In this document: positions 6,264 through 11,337 of the stretch, one piece after another
Position numbering within the stretch: the first letter of the stretch is position 1
How the letters are laid out: the number at the start of each line of letters is the position of its first letter
Source: Bacillota bacterium
GTDB lineage: Bacteria > Bacillota > Clostridia > Acetivibrionales > DSM-1351
Assembly (NCBI GenBank): GCA_023412635.1
Contig: JAEYNI010000197.1
Span: 1 to 11,337, forward strand
DNA: 11,337 nt
Direction of reading: 5' to 3'
Notes under the pieces: generated by a model
Databases searched by the model: none
Told to the model about the DNA's origin: nothing
The model's input: the letters and a program-made list of their open reading frames with translations, nothing else
Position numbers and translations under genes: made by a program

Positions 6264-6914
6264 CTAACCCCAGACTCTTACGAAAACCTCTTCCAACGTT
6301 CTTTTTGTATGCATATAAGTATAATATCCCGAGCTCTTCAAGCCCCGCTGCACAGATGACTGAACAATTCCCAGCCTACGGGCGGCCTCCCTCTGGTTAT
6401 TATCACACTCTATTGTTTCAAGAATCAGTCGTACCTGTTTTGGAGTCCATTTTTCCTGTATAAAGGACCAGAGGCTGAAAGTATTGTTTGCCAATTCCAC
6501 AATGCTTTGATTATCGCCAGCTGAAATTCCGATTGATGTTTGGTCACTCATTCTGCTGCTTTGATTTTTTTTAATCTTGCTTATCATATGTCTGGCATGA
6601 TGATATGCTGTTCCGTCGGCACCAATAGCCATCTCTCTGTTAATTTTGGTTGAAATTTCACCGCAGCCTATCCCAAATCTTAGTCTCACAGGATAAATCT
6701 TCAGAGTTATTTTTTCAATTATCTTTATTATTGGTTGAGTTGAATTTAGCAGACCCTGGAACTCATCTCCAAGGGTTATTATAAATTTTGCGGCAATATA
6801 TTCATCGAATTCGGAATTTACTTCTTCCAGTATCTGACGAAGCTGTTCCTGTATCTGAAAACGCTCCTTCATTTTACGTGAATTCTTGATATCCCCGATT
6901 ATAGCAAAATACAT
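6264..6914 (-). CDS. SatD-family protein: cyclase-like domain plus helix-turn-helix
   Basis: A 216-residue soluble protein of the SatD family, named after the Streptococcus mutans sat (secretion and acid tolerance) locus; biochemical role unknown to me. The N-terminal domain (about 1-135) reads AIIGDIKNSR (4-13), ITLGDEFQGLL (46-56), LRFGIGCGEI (78-87) and a segment ending YHHARHMI (104-111). This order resembles class III nucleotidyl cyclases: metal Asp in the first strand (D8), GD before a hairpin (D50, 42 residues later), then RxGIxxG and an A-R helix with R108. The cyclase Asn four residues before that Arg is Tyr104 here, so cyclase activity is doubtful. The C-terminus has a helix-turn-helix (about 172-192, NQREAARRLGIVQSSVQRGL). 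GGAGG at 6921-6925 sets the ATG at 6912-6914 rather than the longer frame from 6980. First gene of the satD-DUF3307-cimA operon. The family call is fairly sure; the cyclase comparison is my inference. Confidence 0.8.
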   Translation of the reverse strand: MYFAIIGDIKNSRKMKERFQIQEQLRQILEEVNSEFDEYIAAKFIITLGDEFQGLLNSTQPIIKIIEKITLKIYPVRLRFGIGCGEISTKINREMAIGADGTAYHHARHMISKIKKNQSSRMSDQTSIGISAGDNQSIVELANNTFSLWSFIQEKWTPKQVRLILETIECDNNQREAARRLGIVQSSVQRGLKSSGYYTYMHTKRTLEEVFVRVWG

Positions 6915-6920
6915 TTTTAG

Positions 6921-6925
6921 CCTCC
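6921..6925 (-). promoter_or_regulatory. Ribosome-binding site deciding the satD start
   Basis: GGAGG on the minus strand six bases before the ATG at 6912-6914. The extra 22 codons of the longer frame would run back through the promoter, so they are rejected. Confidence 0.8.
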
Positions 6926-6951
6926 ATGCCCAATTTATTGCTTTTATATAT

Positions 6952-6980
6952 ACAGTATCATATTCGAGTATTAATCTCAA
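6952..6980 (-). promoter_or_regulatory. Putative promoter of the satD operon
   Basis: On the minus strand TTGAGA (6975-6980) is followed by 17 bases and TACTGT (6952-6957), the latter preceded by TGA, giving an extended -10 form (TG-n-hexamer). The leader would be about 30 bases and carry the GGAGG site. The -35 box ends six bases from the first unit of the operator array, so the array lies upstream of the promoter, where activators usually bind. Confidence 0.55.
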
Positions 6981-6986
6981 CAGTTT

Positions 6987-7093
6987 TGATGCACTCGATG
7001 ATGCATCATTGGGTTAATTGCATCTTCAAATGCATCAATAAGATTATTGCATCTGTATATGCATTATGTAGATTTTTGCATCTGTATATGCAT
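6987..7093. repeat. Array of four operator-like inverted repeats with exact 29-bp period
   Basis: Eight TGCA cores begin at 6990, 7002, 7019, 7031, 7048, 7060, 7077 and 7089, so the gaps alternate strictly 12, 17, 12, 17. They form four TGCA-N8-TGCA units centred 29 bp apart. The unit nearest the promoter is TGATGCA-N8-TGCATCA (6987-7008). The next is TTGCAT-N6-ATGCAT (7018-7035). The last two share the identical 20 bases TTGCATCTGTATATGCATTA (7047-7066 and 7076-7095). The array abuts the satD promoter on its upstream side. The even spacing and dyad symmetry point to cooperative binding of a dimeric regulator, possibly SatD itself through its helix-turn-helix. I know no described regulator with this site. 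Confidence 0.85.
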
Positions 7094-7198
7094 TAAGCAA
7101 AGTACTCCGTGAGACAATTTGTTGGATTTATTGTGAAGTGTTTCATACGAAGTACAATAGTCTTTACGCTAGTTAAAAATATATAAAATCCTATAATC
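7094..7198. other. Non-coding spacer between operator array and leuA terminator
   Basis: AT-rich sequence of about 105 bases. I see no convincing gene, promoter pair or hairpin on either strand. It completes the 327-base gap between satD and leuA, whose other parts are the terminator, the array and the promoter. Confidence 0.5.
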
Positions 7199-7224
7199 AA
7201 AAAAAACAGCCCCTATAGGGGCTG
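7199..7224 (-). terminator. Strong intrinsic terminator after leuA
   Basis: CAGCCCC (7207-7213) and GGGGCTG (7218-7224) form a perfect GC-rich 7-bp stem with a TATA loop. On the minus strand the stem is followed directly by eight T (A-run 7199-7206). It begins 18 bases after the leuA stop and ends the ilv-leu operon. Confidence 0.93.
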
Positions 7225-7241
7225 CTTCAATTTAAGCGCCC

Positions 7242-8771
7242 CTAACGGTTAATTATTGCTGCTTCTCCGATTTCACTGATAGACCTGTTTATTGCACTGA
7301 GGTATGCCTTAACACTGGCCTCAATAATGTCGGTACTGACACCCTTACCCATATAAACAGTATTCTCGGTAGATATCTTGACAGTTACCTCACCAAGGGC
7401 ATCCTTACCTTCAGTAACAGCTTTTATTCTGTAATGTACCAACTCAGCATTGACTCCGGTTGCACGTTCAATGGCTTTAAAGGCAGCATCGACAGGGCCA
7501 TCCCCTGTGGCAGCTTCGGTGATTATTTCATTTTCTCTTCTTATGCTAACAGTTGAGGTTGATATCATCTTATTTCCGCTATTGATCTGGAAGCTGTCGA
7601 TTACGAAAATCTCAGGGACAGCGATATTTTCATCCACCAATGCTTCAATATCCTTATCAGTTACAACTTTCTTTTTATCGGCCAAATCCTTGAACTTTTC
7701 AAAAGCGACCTTTATCTCCTCAGCAGATAATACATATCCCATTTCCTTCAACCGGTCCTCAAAGGCATGACGTCCCGATAGTTTCCCCAGAACCATCCTG
7801 TTTTTTCCCACGCCTACAGATTCGGGAGTCATTATCTCATATGTGGACTTCTCGGAAAGAACTCCATGCTGGTGTATTCCTGACTCATGAGCAAAAGCAT
7901 TGGCGCCTACAATTGCTTTGTTAGGCTGCACGCTCACACCTGTAAGACTTGAAACAAGTCTGCTGGTTCTGTATATTTGAGTTGTATCTATCTTATGTGT
8001 TATATCATAATAGTCTTTTCTTGTGTTTATACCCATTATAATCTCTTCGACAGCTGCATTTCCGGCCCTTTCTCCAAGACCGTTAACGGTACACTCCACT
8101 TGGGCAGCTCCGTTTTCAATTGCCGCAAGTGAATTTGCAACAGCCAGACCCAGGTCATTATGGCAGTGTACGCTTATTTCCGCCTTATCAATGTTCGGAA
8201 CATTATTACGTAAGGTACGGATCAGCCTTCCAAATTCTACAGGAGTGGTATAACCTACTGTGTCGGGTATATTTACCACCGTGGCTCCGGCAGCGATAAC
8301 AGCTTCTACAATTCTGACGAGAAACTCTTCACGGGTTCTACTGGCATCTTCCGCTGAAAACTCTACATCGGAGCAATAGCTTTTAGCTCTTTTAACCATG
8401 GCCACAGCACGTTCGAAAACTTCTTCCTCTGTCATCTTAAGCTTATATTTCATGTGTATGTCTGATGTTGCAATAAATGTATGGATTCTGGGACTTTCAG
8501 CGTATTGTACAGCTTCCCAGGCTCTGTCTATATCCTTTTCGGTAGCGCGGCAGAGGCTGGCGATGGAAACGTCCCTTACATTTTTTGAAAGTGTCATTAT
8601 TGATTCAAAATCACCTGGAGAAGCTATTGCAAAACCTCCCTCTATAACGTCTACTCCCAATCTTGCGAGTTGTTTTGCAATCTCCATTTTCTCCTGGAGA
8701 TTCAGATTAACCCCCGGTGTCTGTTCTCCGTCTCTAAGTGTTGTATCGAATATCTTAATTCTTCTCGCCAT
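7242..8771 (-). CDS. leuA: 2-isopropylmalate synthase
   Basis: Condenses 3-methyl-2-oxobutanoate and acetyl-CoA to 2-isopropylmalate, the committed step to leucine. The 509 residues have the length of bacterial LeuA type 1. The catalytic barrel shows DTTLRDGEQTPG (9-20, first family signature; R13 and D14 are the expected catalytic and metal residues), VHCHNDLGLAVANSLAA (201-217, second signature, metal His 202 and 204), NGLGERAGNA (230-239) and AFAHESGIHQHG (292-303). The C-terminal allosteric domain (about 385-509) shows ATGDGPVDAAFKAI and KGVSTDIIEASVKAY, so leucine feedback is expected. The open frame runs 15 codons further, but AAGGAGG at 8780-8786 lies eight bases before the ATG at 8769-8771. 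It follows ilvC after a 349-base gap with a long inverted repeat and is last in its transcription unit, before a strong terminator. Confidence 0.95.
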   Translation of the reverse strand: MARRIKIFDTTLRDGEQTPGVNLNLQEKMEIAKQLARLGVDVIEGGFAIASPGDFESIMTLSKNVRDVSIASLCRATEKDIDRAWEAVQYAESPRIHTFIATSDIHMKYKLKMTEEEVFERAVAMVKRAKSYCSDVEFSAEDASRTREEFLVRIVEAVIAAGATVVNIPDTVGYTTPVEFGRLIRTLRNNVPNIDKAEISVHCHNDLGLAVANSLAAIENGAAQVECTVNGLGERAGNAAVEEIIMGINTRKDYYDITHKIDTTQIYRTSRLVSSLTGVSVQPNKAIVGANAFAHESGIHQHGVLSEKSTYEIMTPESVGVGKNRMVLGKLSGRHAFEDRLKEMGYVLSAEEIKVAFEKFKDLADKKKVVTDKDIEALVDENIAVPEIFVIDSFQINSGNKMISTSTVSIRRENEIITEAATGDGPVDAAFKAIERATGVNAELVHYRIKAVTEGKDALGEVTVKISTENTVYMGKGVSTDIIEASVKAYLSAINRSISEIGEAAIINR

Positions 8772-8779
8772 AGAATTAA

Positions 8780-8786
8780 CCTCCTT
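8780..8786 (-). promoter_or_regulatory. Ribosome-binding site deciding the leuA start
   Basis: AAGGAGG on the minus strand eight bases before the ATG at 8769-8771, at optimal spacing. It overrules the longer frame that would begin at 8816. Confidence 0.85.
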
Positions 8787-8886
8787 CCGAGGGTCTAAAA
8801 ACCCCCATTCTAACATTCATAAATGTCTAAAATATTTAGTATAAATTTAGTGGGAGTATTTAAGTGCTAAACAGGTAAATAAGAGC

Positions 8887-9031
8887 TGTTTTCCGGTACT
8901 CCCGTACAAACTTATGTCATGTGTTGCACACGAAACGATAAAATAAACCGTCTTATAACCGGACGGTTTATTTTATCGTTTCTACCGTGCGGCCACATTG
9001 CCATAAGTTGTACTCGCGTACCCGTCAAACA
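8887..9031. repeat. Long imperfect inverted repeat with perfect 21-bp core
   Basis: The core arms (8932-8952 and 8962-8982) begin GAAACGATAAAATAAACC and pair perfectly over 21 bp around a 9-base loop. Outside the core further blocks pair in order: GCAC with GTGC, ATGTG with CACAT, CTTATG with CATAAG, AA with TT, GTAC with GTAC, GGTAC with GTACC and TGTTT with AAACA. This gives about 52 pairs over 145 bases, broken by small loops. TAAATA (8876-8881) and TATTTA (9034-9039) may extend it. There is no T-run on either side, so it is not an ordinary terminator. It could be a MITE-like palindromic element, a structured mRNA leader or processing site, or a small RNA. No transposase or clear target duplication is visible. 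Confidence 0.85.
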
Positions 9032-9087
9032 TGTATTTATATGCTTAGCTATTTTTATATGGAACTCCCAATCTGATTTATACTTAA

Positions 9088-9109
9088 TGGCATTTTCATC
9101 CTAATGCCA
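9088..9109 (-). terminator. Weak hairpin after ilvC
   Basis: TGGCATT and AATGCCA pair over 7 bp around an 8-base loop, starting 11 bases past the ilvC stop on the minus strand. What follows is TTAAGTATAAA rather than a T-run, so it may be an attenuating or mRNA-end structure rather than an efficient terminator. It leaves open whether leuA is read through from ilvC. Confidence 0.35.
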
Positions 9110-9120
9110 CCTCTGTATAA

Positions 9121-10116
9121 TTACTTCTTCAGCCAGCTCATCATCTTTCTGAGTTCTGCGCCTACTTTTTCTACCTGGTGTTCTGCTTCATTTCTTCTCA
9201 TTGCAAGGAAGTTTGCTCTTCCTGCCGCGTTGTTTTCTGCAATCCAGTTGGCAGCAAACTTACCGTCCTGAATTTCCTTAAGTACCTTTTTCATTTCTTT
9301 TCTGGTTTCATCAGTGATTATTCTCTTACCGGTAACGTAATCACCATATTCAGCTGTATCACTGATTGAGTATCTCATTTCGGCAAAGCCTCCCTGATTT
9401 ATGAGGTCTACTATCAGTTTCATCTCATGTACACACTCAAAGTATGCAATTTCAGGCTGATAACCTGCATTTACCAGTGTTTCGAAGCCTGCCTTCATTA
9501 ATTCGGTAACACCGCCGCAGAGTACAGCCTGTTCGCCAAACAGATCAGTTTCTGTCTCTTCTCTGAAGGTAGTTTCAAGTATTCCTGCCCTTCCAGCTCC
9601 GATACCGGCAGCATATGCAAGAGCATAATCCTTCGCCTTGCCTGATGCGTCCTGAGCTATAGCTATCAATGCAGGAACTCCTCTTCCCTCTTTATACTGG
9701 CTTCTAACTGTGTGTCCAGGTCCCTTTGGAGCAGCCATTACAACGTCAACGTCTGCCGGAGGGATAATCTGGTTAAAGCTGATATTAAAGCCGTGAGCAA
9801 ACATAACTATATTTCCTGCTTCAAGGTTTGGAGCTATACTCTCATAATACATTGCCTTCTGCTTTTCATCAGGGATCAGAATCATTATAATATCAGCCAT
9901 TTTTGCAGCCACCGCTGTATCATAAACCTTTAACCCGTCAGCCTCAACCTGTTTTCTTCTTGAGGAATTTGGAGTTAAACCTACTATTACGTTGACACCG
10001 CTGTCCTTAAGATTCTGTGCGTGTGCATGCCCCTGACTTCCGTATCCTATTACCGCTACTGTTTTTCCTTCCAGTAACTTCAGATTACAATCACTATCGT
10101 AGTACATTTTTGCCAT
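9121..10116 (-). CDS. ilvC: Ketol-acid reductoisomerase (class I)
   Basis: Isomerises and reduces acetolactate or acetohydroxybutyrate to the dihydroxy acids of the valine/leucine and isoleucine pathways, with Mg2+ and NAD(P)H. The 331 residues are typical of the short class I enzyme. The Rossmann domain shows VIGYGSQGHAHAQNLKDSG (22-40); the catalytic region FAHGF (106-110, H108) and APKGPGH (129-135, K131); and the C-terminal knotted domain ETDLFGEQ (189-196, metal ligands D191 and E195), FECVHEMK (226-233, E227 and E231) and YSISDTAEYGD (249-259). The cofactor-specificity loop reads GLTPNSSRRKQ (46-56), lacking the first Arg usual in NADPH-type loops, so cofactor preference is uncertain. 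The ATG at 10114-10116 follows AGGAGGT (10126-10132). It lies 119 bases after ilvN. Confidence 0.96.
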   Translation of the reverse strand: MAKMYYDSDCNLKLLEGKTVAVIGYGSQGHAHAQNLKDSGVNVIVGLTPNSSRRKQVEADGLKVYDTAVAAKMADIIMILIPDEKQKAMYYESIAPNLEAGNIVMFAHGFNISFNQIIPPADVDVVMAAPKGPGHTVRSQYKEGRGVPALIAIAQDASGKAKDYALAYAAGIGAGRAGILETTFREETETDLFGEQAVLCGGVTELMKAGFETLVNAGYQPEIAYFECVHEMKLIVDLINQGGFAEMRYSISDTAEYGDYVTGKRIITDETRKEMKKVLKEIQDGKFAANWIAENNAAGRANFLAMRRNEAEHQVEKVGAELRKMMSWLKK

Positions 10117-10235
10117 TTTGAATTTACCTCCTAGATTTTAATTACAATTTAATTGCTTGTATTTATATTGAACCTCTATACCGGGGAATTGCTTTTTGGC
10201 TGAATTCATCCGTAACGGCATATTGAGGAGTCTTA

Positions 10236-10745
10236 CTATTCTTCGGTGCTTCCAGCCTTTATATATTTGTTTCCTCTCTCAATTGCAATAGTTCCTGTGC
10301 GGACTATTTCCTTTATTCCGAATTGTTTAAGCATATCCTCCAGTGCTTCAACCTTGTCGGTAGCTCCTGAAATTTCAACTGTTAAAGTGTTCTTTGAAAC
10401 ATCAACTATCTTTGCTCTGAATATTTCTACTATTTGAATTATTTCCGATCTGGTAGCAGCAGTGGCATTAACTTTGATCAAGGCAAGTTCCCTGCTGACC
10501 GAATCGGAATTTTCAAGTGCTCTGATTTTTATAACATCTATAAGCTTGTTGAGCTGCTTACTGACCTGTTCAACAGTATATTCATCACCGTTTACTACAA
10601 TTGTCATTCTGGAAACATCGGGGTTTTCTGTCACTCCAACCGCAAGGCTGTCAATGTTGAAGCCTCTTCTGCTGAATAACCCGGCCACTCTGGACAAAAC
10701 ACCCGAGCGGTTTTCAACCAGAACCGATAGTGTATACTTTGCCAT
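10236..10745 (-). CDS. ilvN: Acetolactate synthase small (regulatory) subunit
   Basis: Regulatory subunit that binds IlvB, raises its activity and confers valine feedback inhibition. The 169 residues match the usual short small subunit. The N-terminal ACT domain (about 4-75) shows YTLSVLVENRSGVLSRVAGL (4-23) and RRGFNIDSL (26-34); N12, G15 and N30 sit where valine-binding residues of the E. coli IlvH ACT domain are found. The C-terminal domain (about 80-160) shows SRELALIKV (84-92) and a closing RTGTIAIERG (149-158). GGAGG at 10753-10757, seven bases before the ATG at 10743-10745, selects this start over a frame 13 codons longer. It lies 65 bases after ilvB and before ilvC, the common ilvBNC order. 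Confidence 0.94.
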   Translation of the reverse strand: MAKYTLSVLVENRSGVLSRVAGLFSRRGFNIDSLAVGVTENPDVSRMTIVVNGDEYTVEQVSKQLNKLIDVIKIRALENSDSVSRELALIKVNATAATRSEIIQIVEIFRAKIVDVSKNTLTVEISGATDKVEALEDMLKQFGIKEIVRTGTIAIERGNKYIKAGSTEE

Positions 10746-10752
10746 ATGATTT

Positions 10753-10757
10753 CCTCC
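10753..10757 (-). promoter_or_regulatory. Ribosome-binding site deciding the ilvN start
   Basis: GGAGG on the minus strand seven bases before the ATG at 10743-10745. The resulting N-terminus MAKYTLSVLVENRSGV matches the family. Confidence 0.8.
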
Positions 10758-10810
10758 CTCGTCCTGTATTATAATACTCTGCAATATTTGATAATTTACC
10801 GATTTATGCT

Positions 10811-11337
10811 TTAAATTGTTGACTCCTCAGGATCAATAACACATTCCAGTAAATACGTACTGTCATCTGCCAAAAATCTATCTAGGGCCGCATCTATATG
10901 TGAATCTGCTGTTATTCTTTCGGCCCGAAAGCCATATGCTTCGGCCAGCTTCACAAAATCCGGATTGTCGTTCATATAAACCTGTGAATATCTCTTGTTA
11001 TACCTGGTTTTCTGTATTTCACGAACCATACCAAGCCTTGAATTATTCAAAATAAGTATTTTAATTCCTATGCCACACTGTTTAATTGTACCAAGTTCGG
11101 GCATTGACATTTGAAAACTGCCATCCCCTCCAACTACAACTACCGTACTGTCGGGGCTGCCGAGCTTTGCTCCTATTGCGGCCGGTAAGCCGTAACCCAT
11201 TGTTCCAAGTCCTCCGGAGGTTATAAAGGCTCCGGGGCGTTTGGCAATGAAGCTGTTGGCAGCCCATATCTGATTCTGCCCTACTTCAGTTGCCATAATA
11301 GTAGTGTCATTAAGCCTTTTTGAAAGAAGGCTTATTA
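10811..11337 (-). CDS. ilvB: Acetolactate synthase large subunit, C-terminal part (cut by window edge)
   Basis: Catalytic, thiamine-diphosphate-dependent subunit making acetolactate from two pyruvates or acetohydroxybutyrate from pyruvate plus 2-oxobutyrate. The last 174 residues are present and the frame stays open to the right edge, so the gene continues beyond it; the ATG at 11294-11296 is internal, not the start. Visible are EVGQNQIWAA, GGLGTMGYGLPAAIGAKLG (conserved substrate/cofactor face) and the thiamine diphosphate motif GDGSFQMSMPELGTI followed by LILNNSRLGMV, with the two Asn of the metal site about 26 residues after GDG. The end LLECVIDPEESTI is typical. It is the first visible gene of the ilvB-ilvN-ilvC-leuA series; the operon promoter and any leader lie outside the window. 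Confidence 0.95.
   Translation of the reverse strand, partial: ISLLSKRLNDTTIMATEVGQNQIWAANSFIAKRPGAFITSGGLGTMGYGLPAAIGAKLGSPDSTVVVVGGDGSFQMSMPELGTIKQCGIGIKILILNNSRLGMVREIQKTRYNKRYSQVYMNDNPDFVKLAEAYGFRAERITADSHIDAALDRFLADDSTYLLECVIDPEESTI

Larger units (their letters stand above)
8772..9120. other. 349-base ilvC-leuA intergenic region
   Basis: From the ilvC side it holds a small hairpin (9088-9109), the long inverted repeat (8887-9031) and an AT-rich leader of about 100 bases ending in the leuA ribosome-binding site. I find no leucine-rich leader peptide and no T-box core (no match to the conserved TGGnACCGCG-like antiterminator sequence) on the minus strand. A TATACT hexamer at 8838-8843 could be a -10 box for leuA but lacks a good -35. 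Confidence 0.6.

Noticed and set aside
6915..6980. 22-codon N-terminal extension of SatD
   Set aside because: It would overlap the promoter and the ribosome-binding site of the internal ATG, and SatD-type proteins begin at the MYFAIIGDIK segment.
6987..7104. CRISPR array, because of the even 29-bp spacing
   Set aside because: The full period is 29 bp with no unique spacers of 30-40 bp between repeats, and there are no cas genes in the window; the dyad symmetry fits protein-binding sites.
8838..8843. TATACT hexamer as the -10 box of a separate leuA promoter
   Set aside because: No acceptable -35 hexamer at 16-18 bases upstream, and such hexamers are common in AT-rich spacers; left as an unproven possibility.
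8984..9034. A 16-codon minus-strand frame beginning MFDGYASTTYG, considered as a leader peptide before leuA
   Set aside because: It has no ribosome-binding site in front and no run of leucine, isoleucine or valine codons, so it does not look like an attenuation leader.
8919..9104. A 61-codon open frame on the plus strand in the ilvC-leuA gap
   Set aside because: It runs through the inverted repeat, has no ribosome-binding site and no recognisable protein character; the repeat explains the open frame.
8772..9120. T-box riboswitch upstream of leuA
   Set aside because: No TGGnACCGCG-like T-box core and no terminator with T-run before leuA on the minus strand; the large hairpin has a different form.

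Overview
The window looks like chromosomal DNA from a low-GC Gram-positive clostridium. The spacers are AT-rich, the ribosome-binding sites are strong AGGAGG or GGGG types, and two genes start with TTG. The combination of a xylose cluster with an ilv-leu cluster and a citramalate synthase resembles Ruminiclostridium (Clostridium cellulolyticum group). That placement is from memory, not from a search. Every gene I can support lies on the minus strand, so transcription runs from high to low coordinates. Both ends of the window cut through a gene.

Reading in the direction of transcription, the first block (11337 to 7242) is branched-chain amino acid synthesis: the end of ilvB, then ilvN, ilvC and leuA. 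It closes with a strong terminator 18 bases after leuA. The 349-base gap between ilvC and leuA holds a long imperfect inverted repeat with about 52 base pairs, including a perfect 21-bp core. No feature of the pathway explains it.

The second block (about 7093 to 3726) is satD, a DUF3307 membrane protein gene and cimA. It is preceded by an unusual array of four TGCA-N8-TGCA operator-like units spaced exactly 29 bp centre to centre, lying directly upstream of a plausible promoter. The SatD protein reads like a diverged class III nucleotidyl-cyclase-type domain joined to a C-terminal helix-turn-helix, and its partner is a seven-helix membrane protein. CimA makes citramalate, the entry to isoleucine that bypasses threonine, so it joins functionally with IlvBNC. 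A bulged hairpin with a T-run follows cimA.

Next comes a single small gene of unknown function (3385-3642) with its own terminator. The last block is xylose use: xylB, a ROK-family repressor and the start of xylA. In front of xylB is a near-consensus promoter whose -10 box is overlapped by a perfect 27-base palindrome, an obvious candidate operator for the ROK repressor encoded in the same operon.

Several gene starts were moved inward from the longest open frame because a clear ribosome-binding site marks an internal ATG (xylR, the DUF3307 gene, satD, leuA, ilvN). The points most worth a second look are the 29-bp operator array with its SatD/DUF3307/CimA operon, the long inverted repeat before leuA, and the xylB operator.
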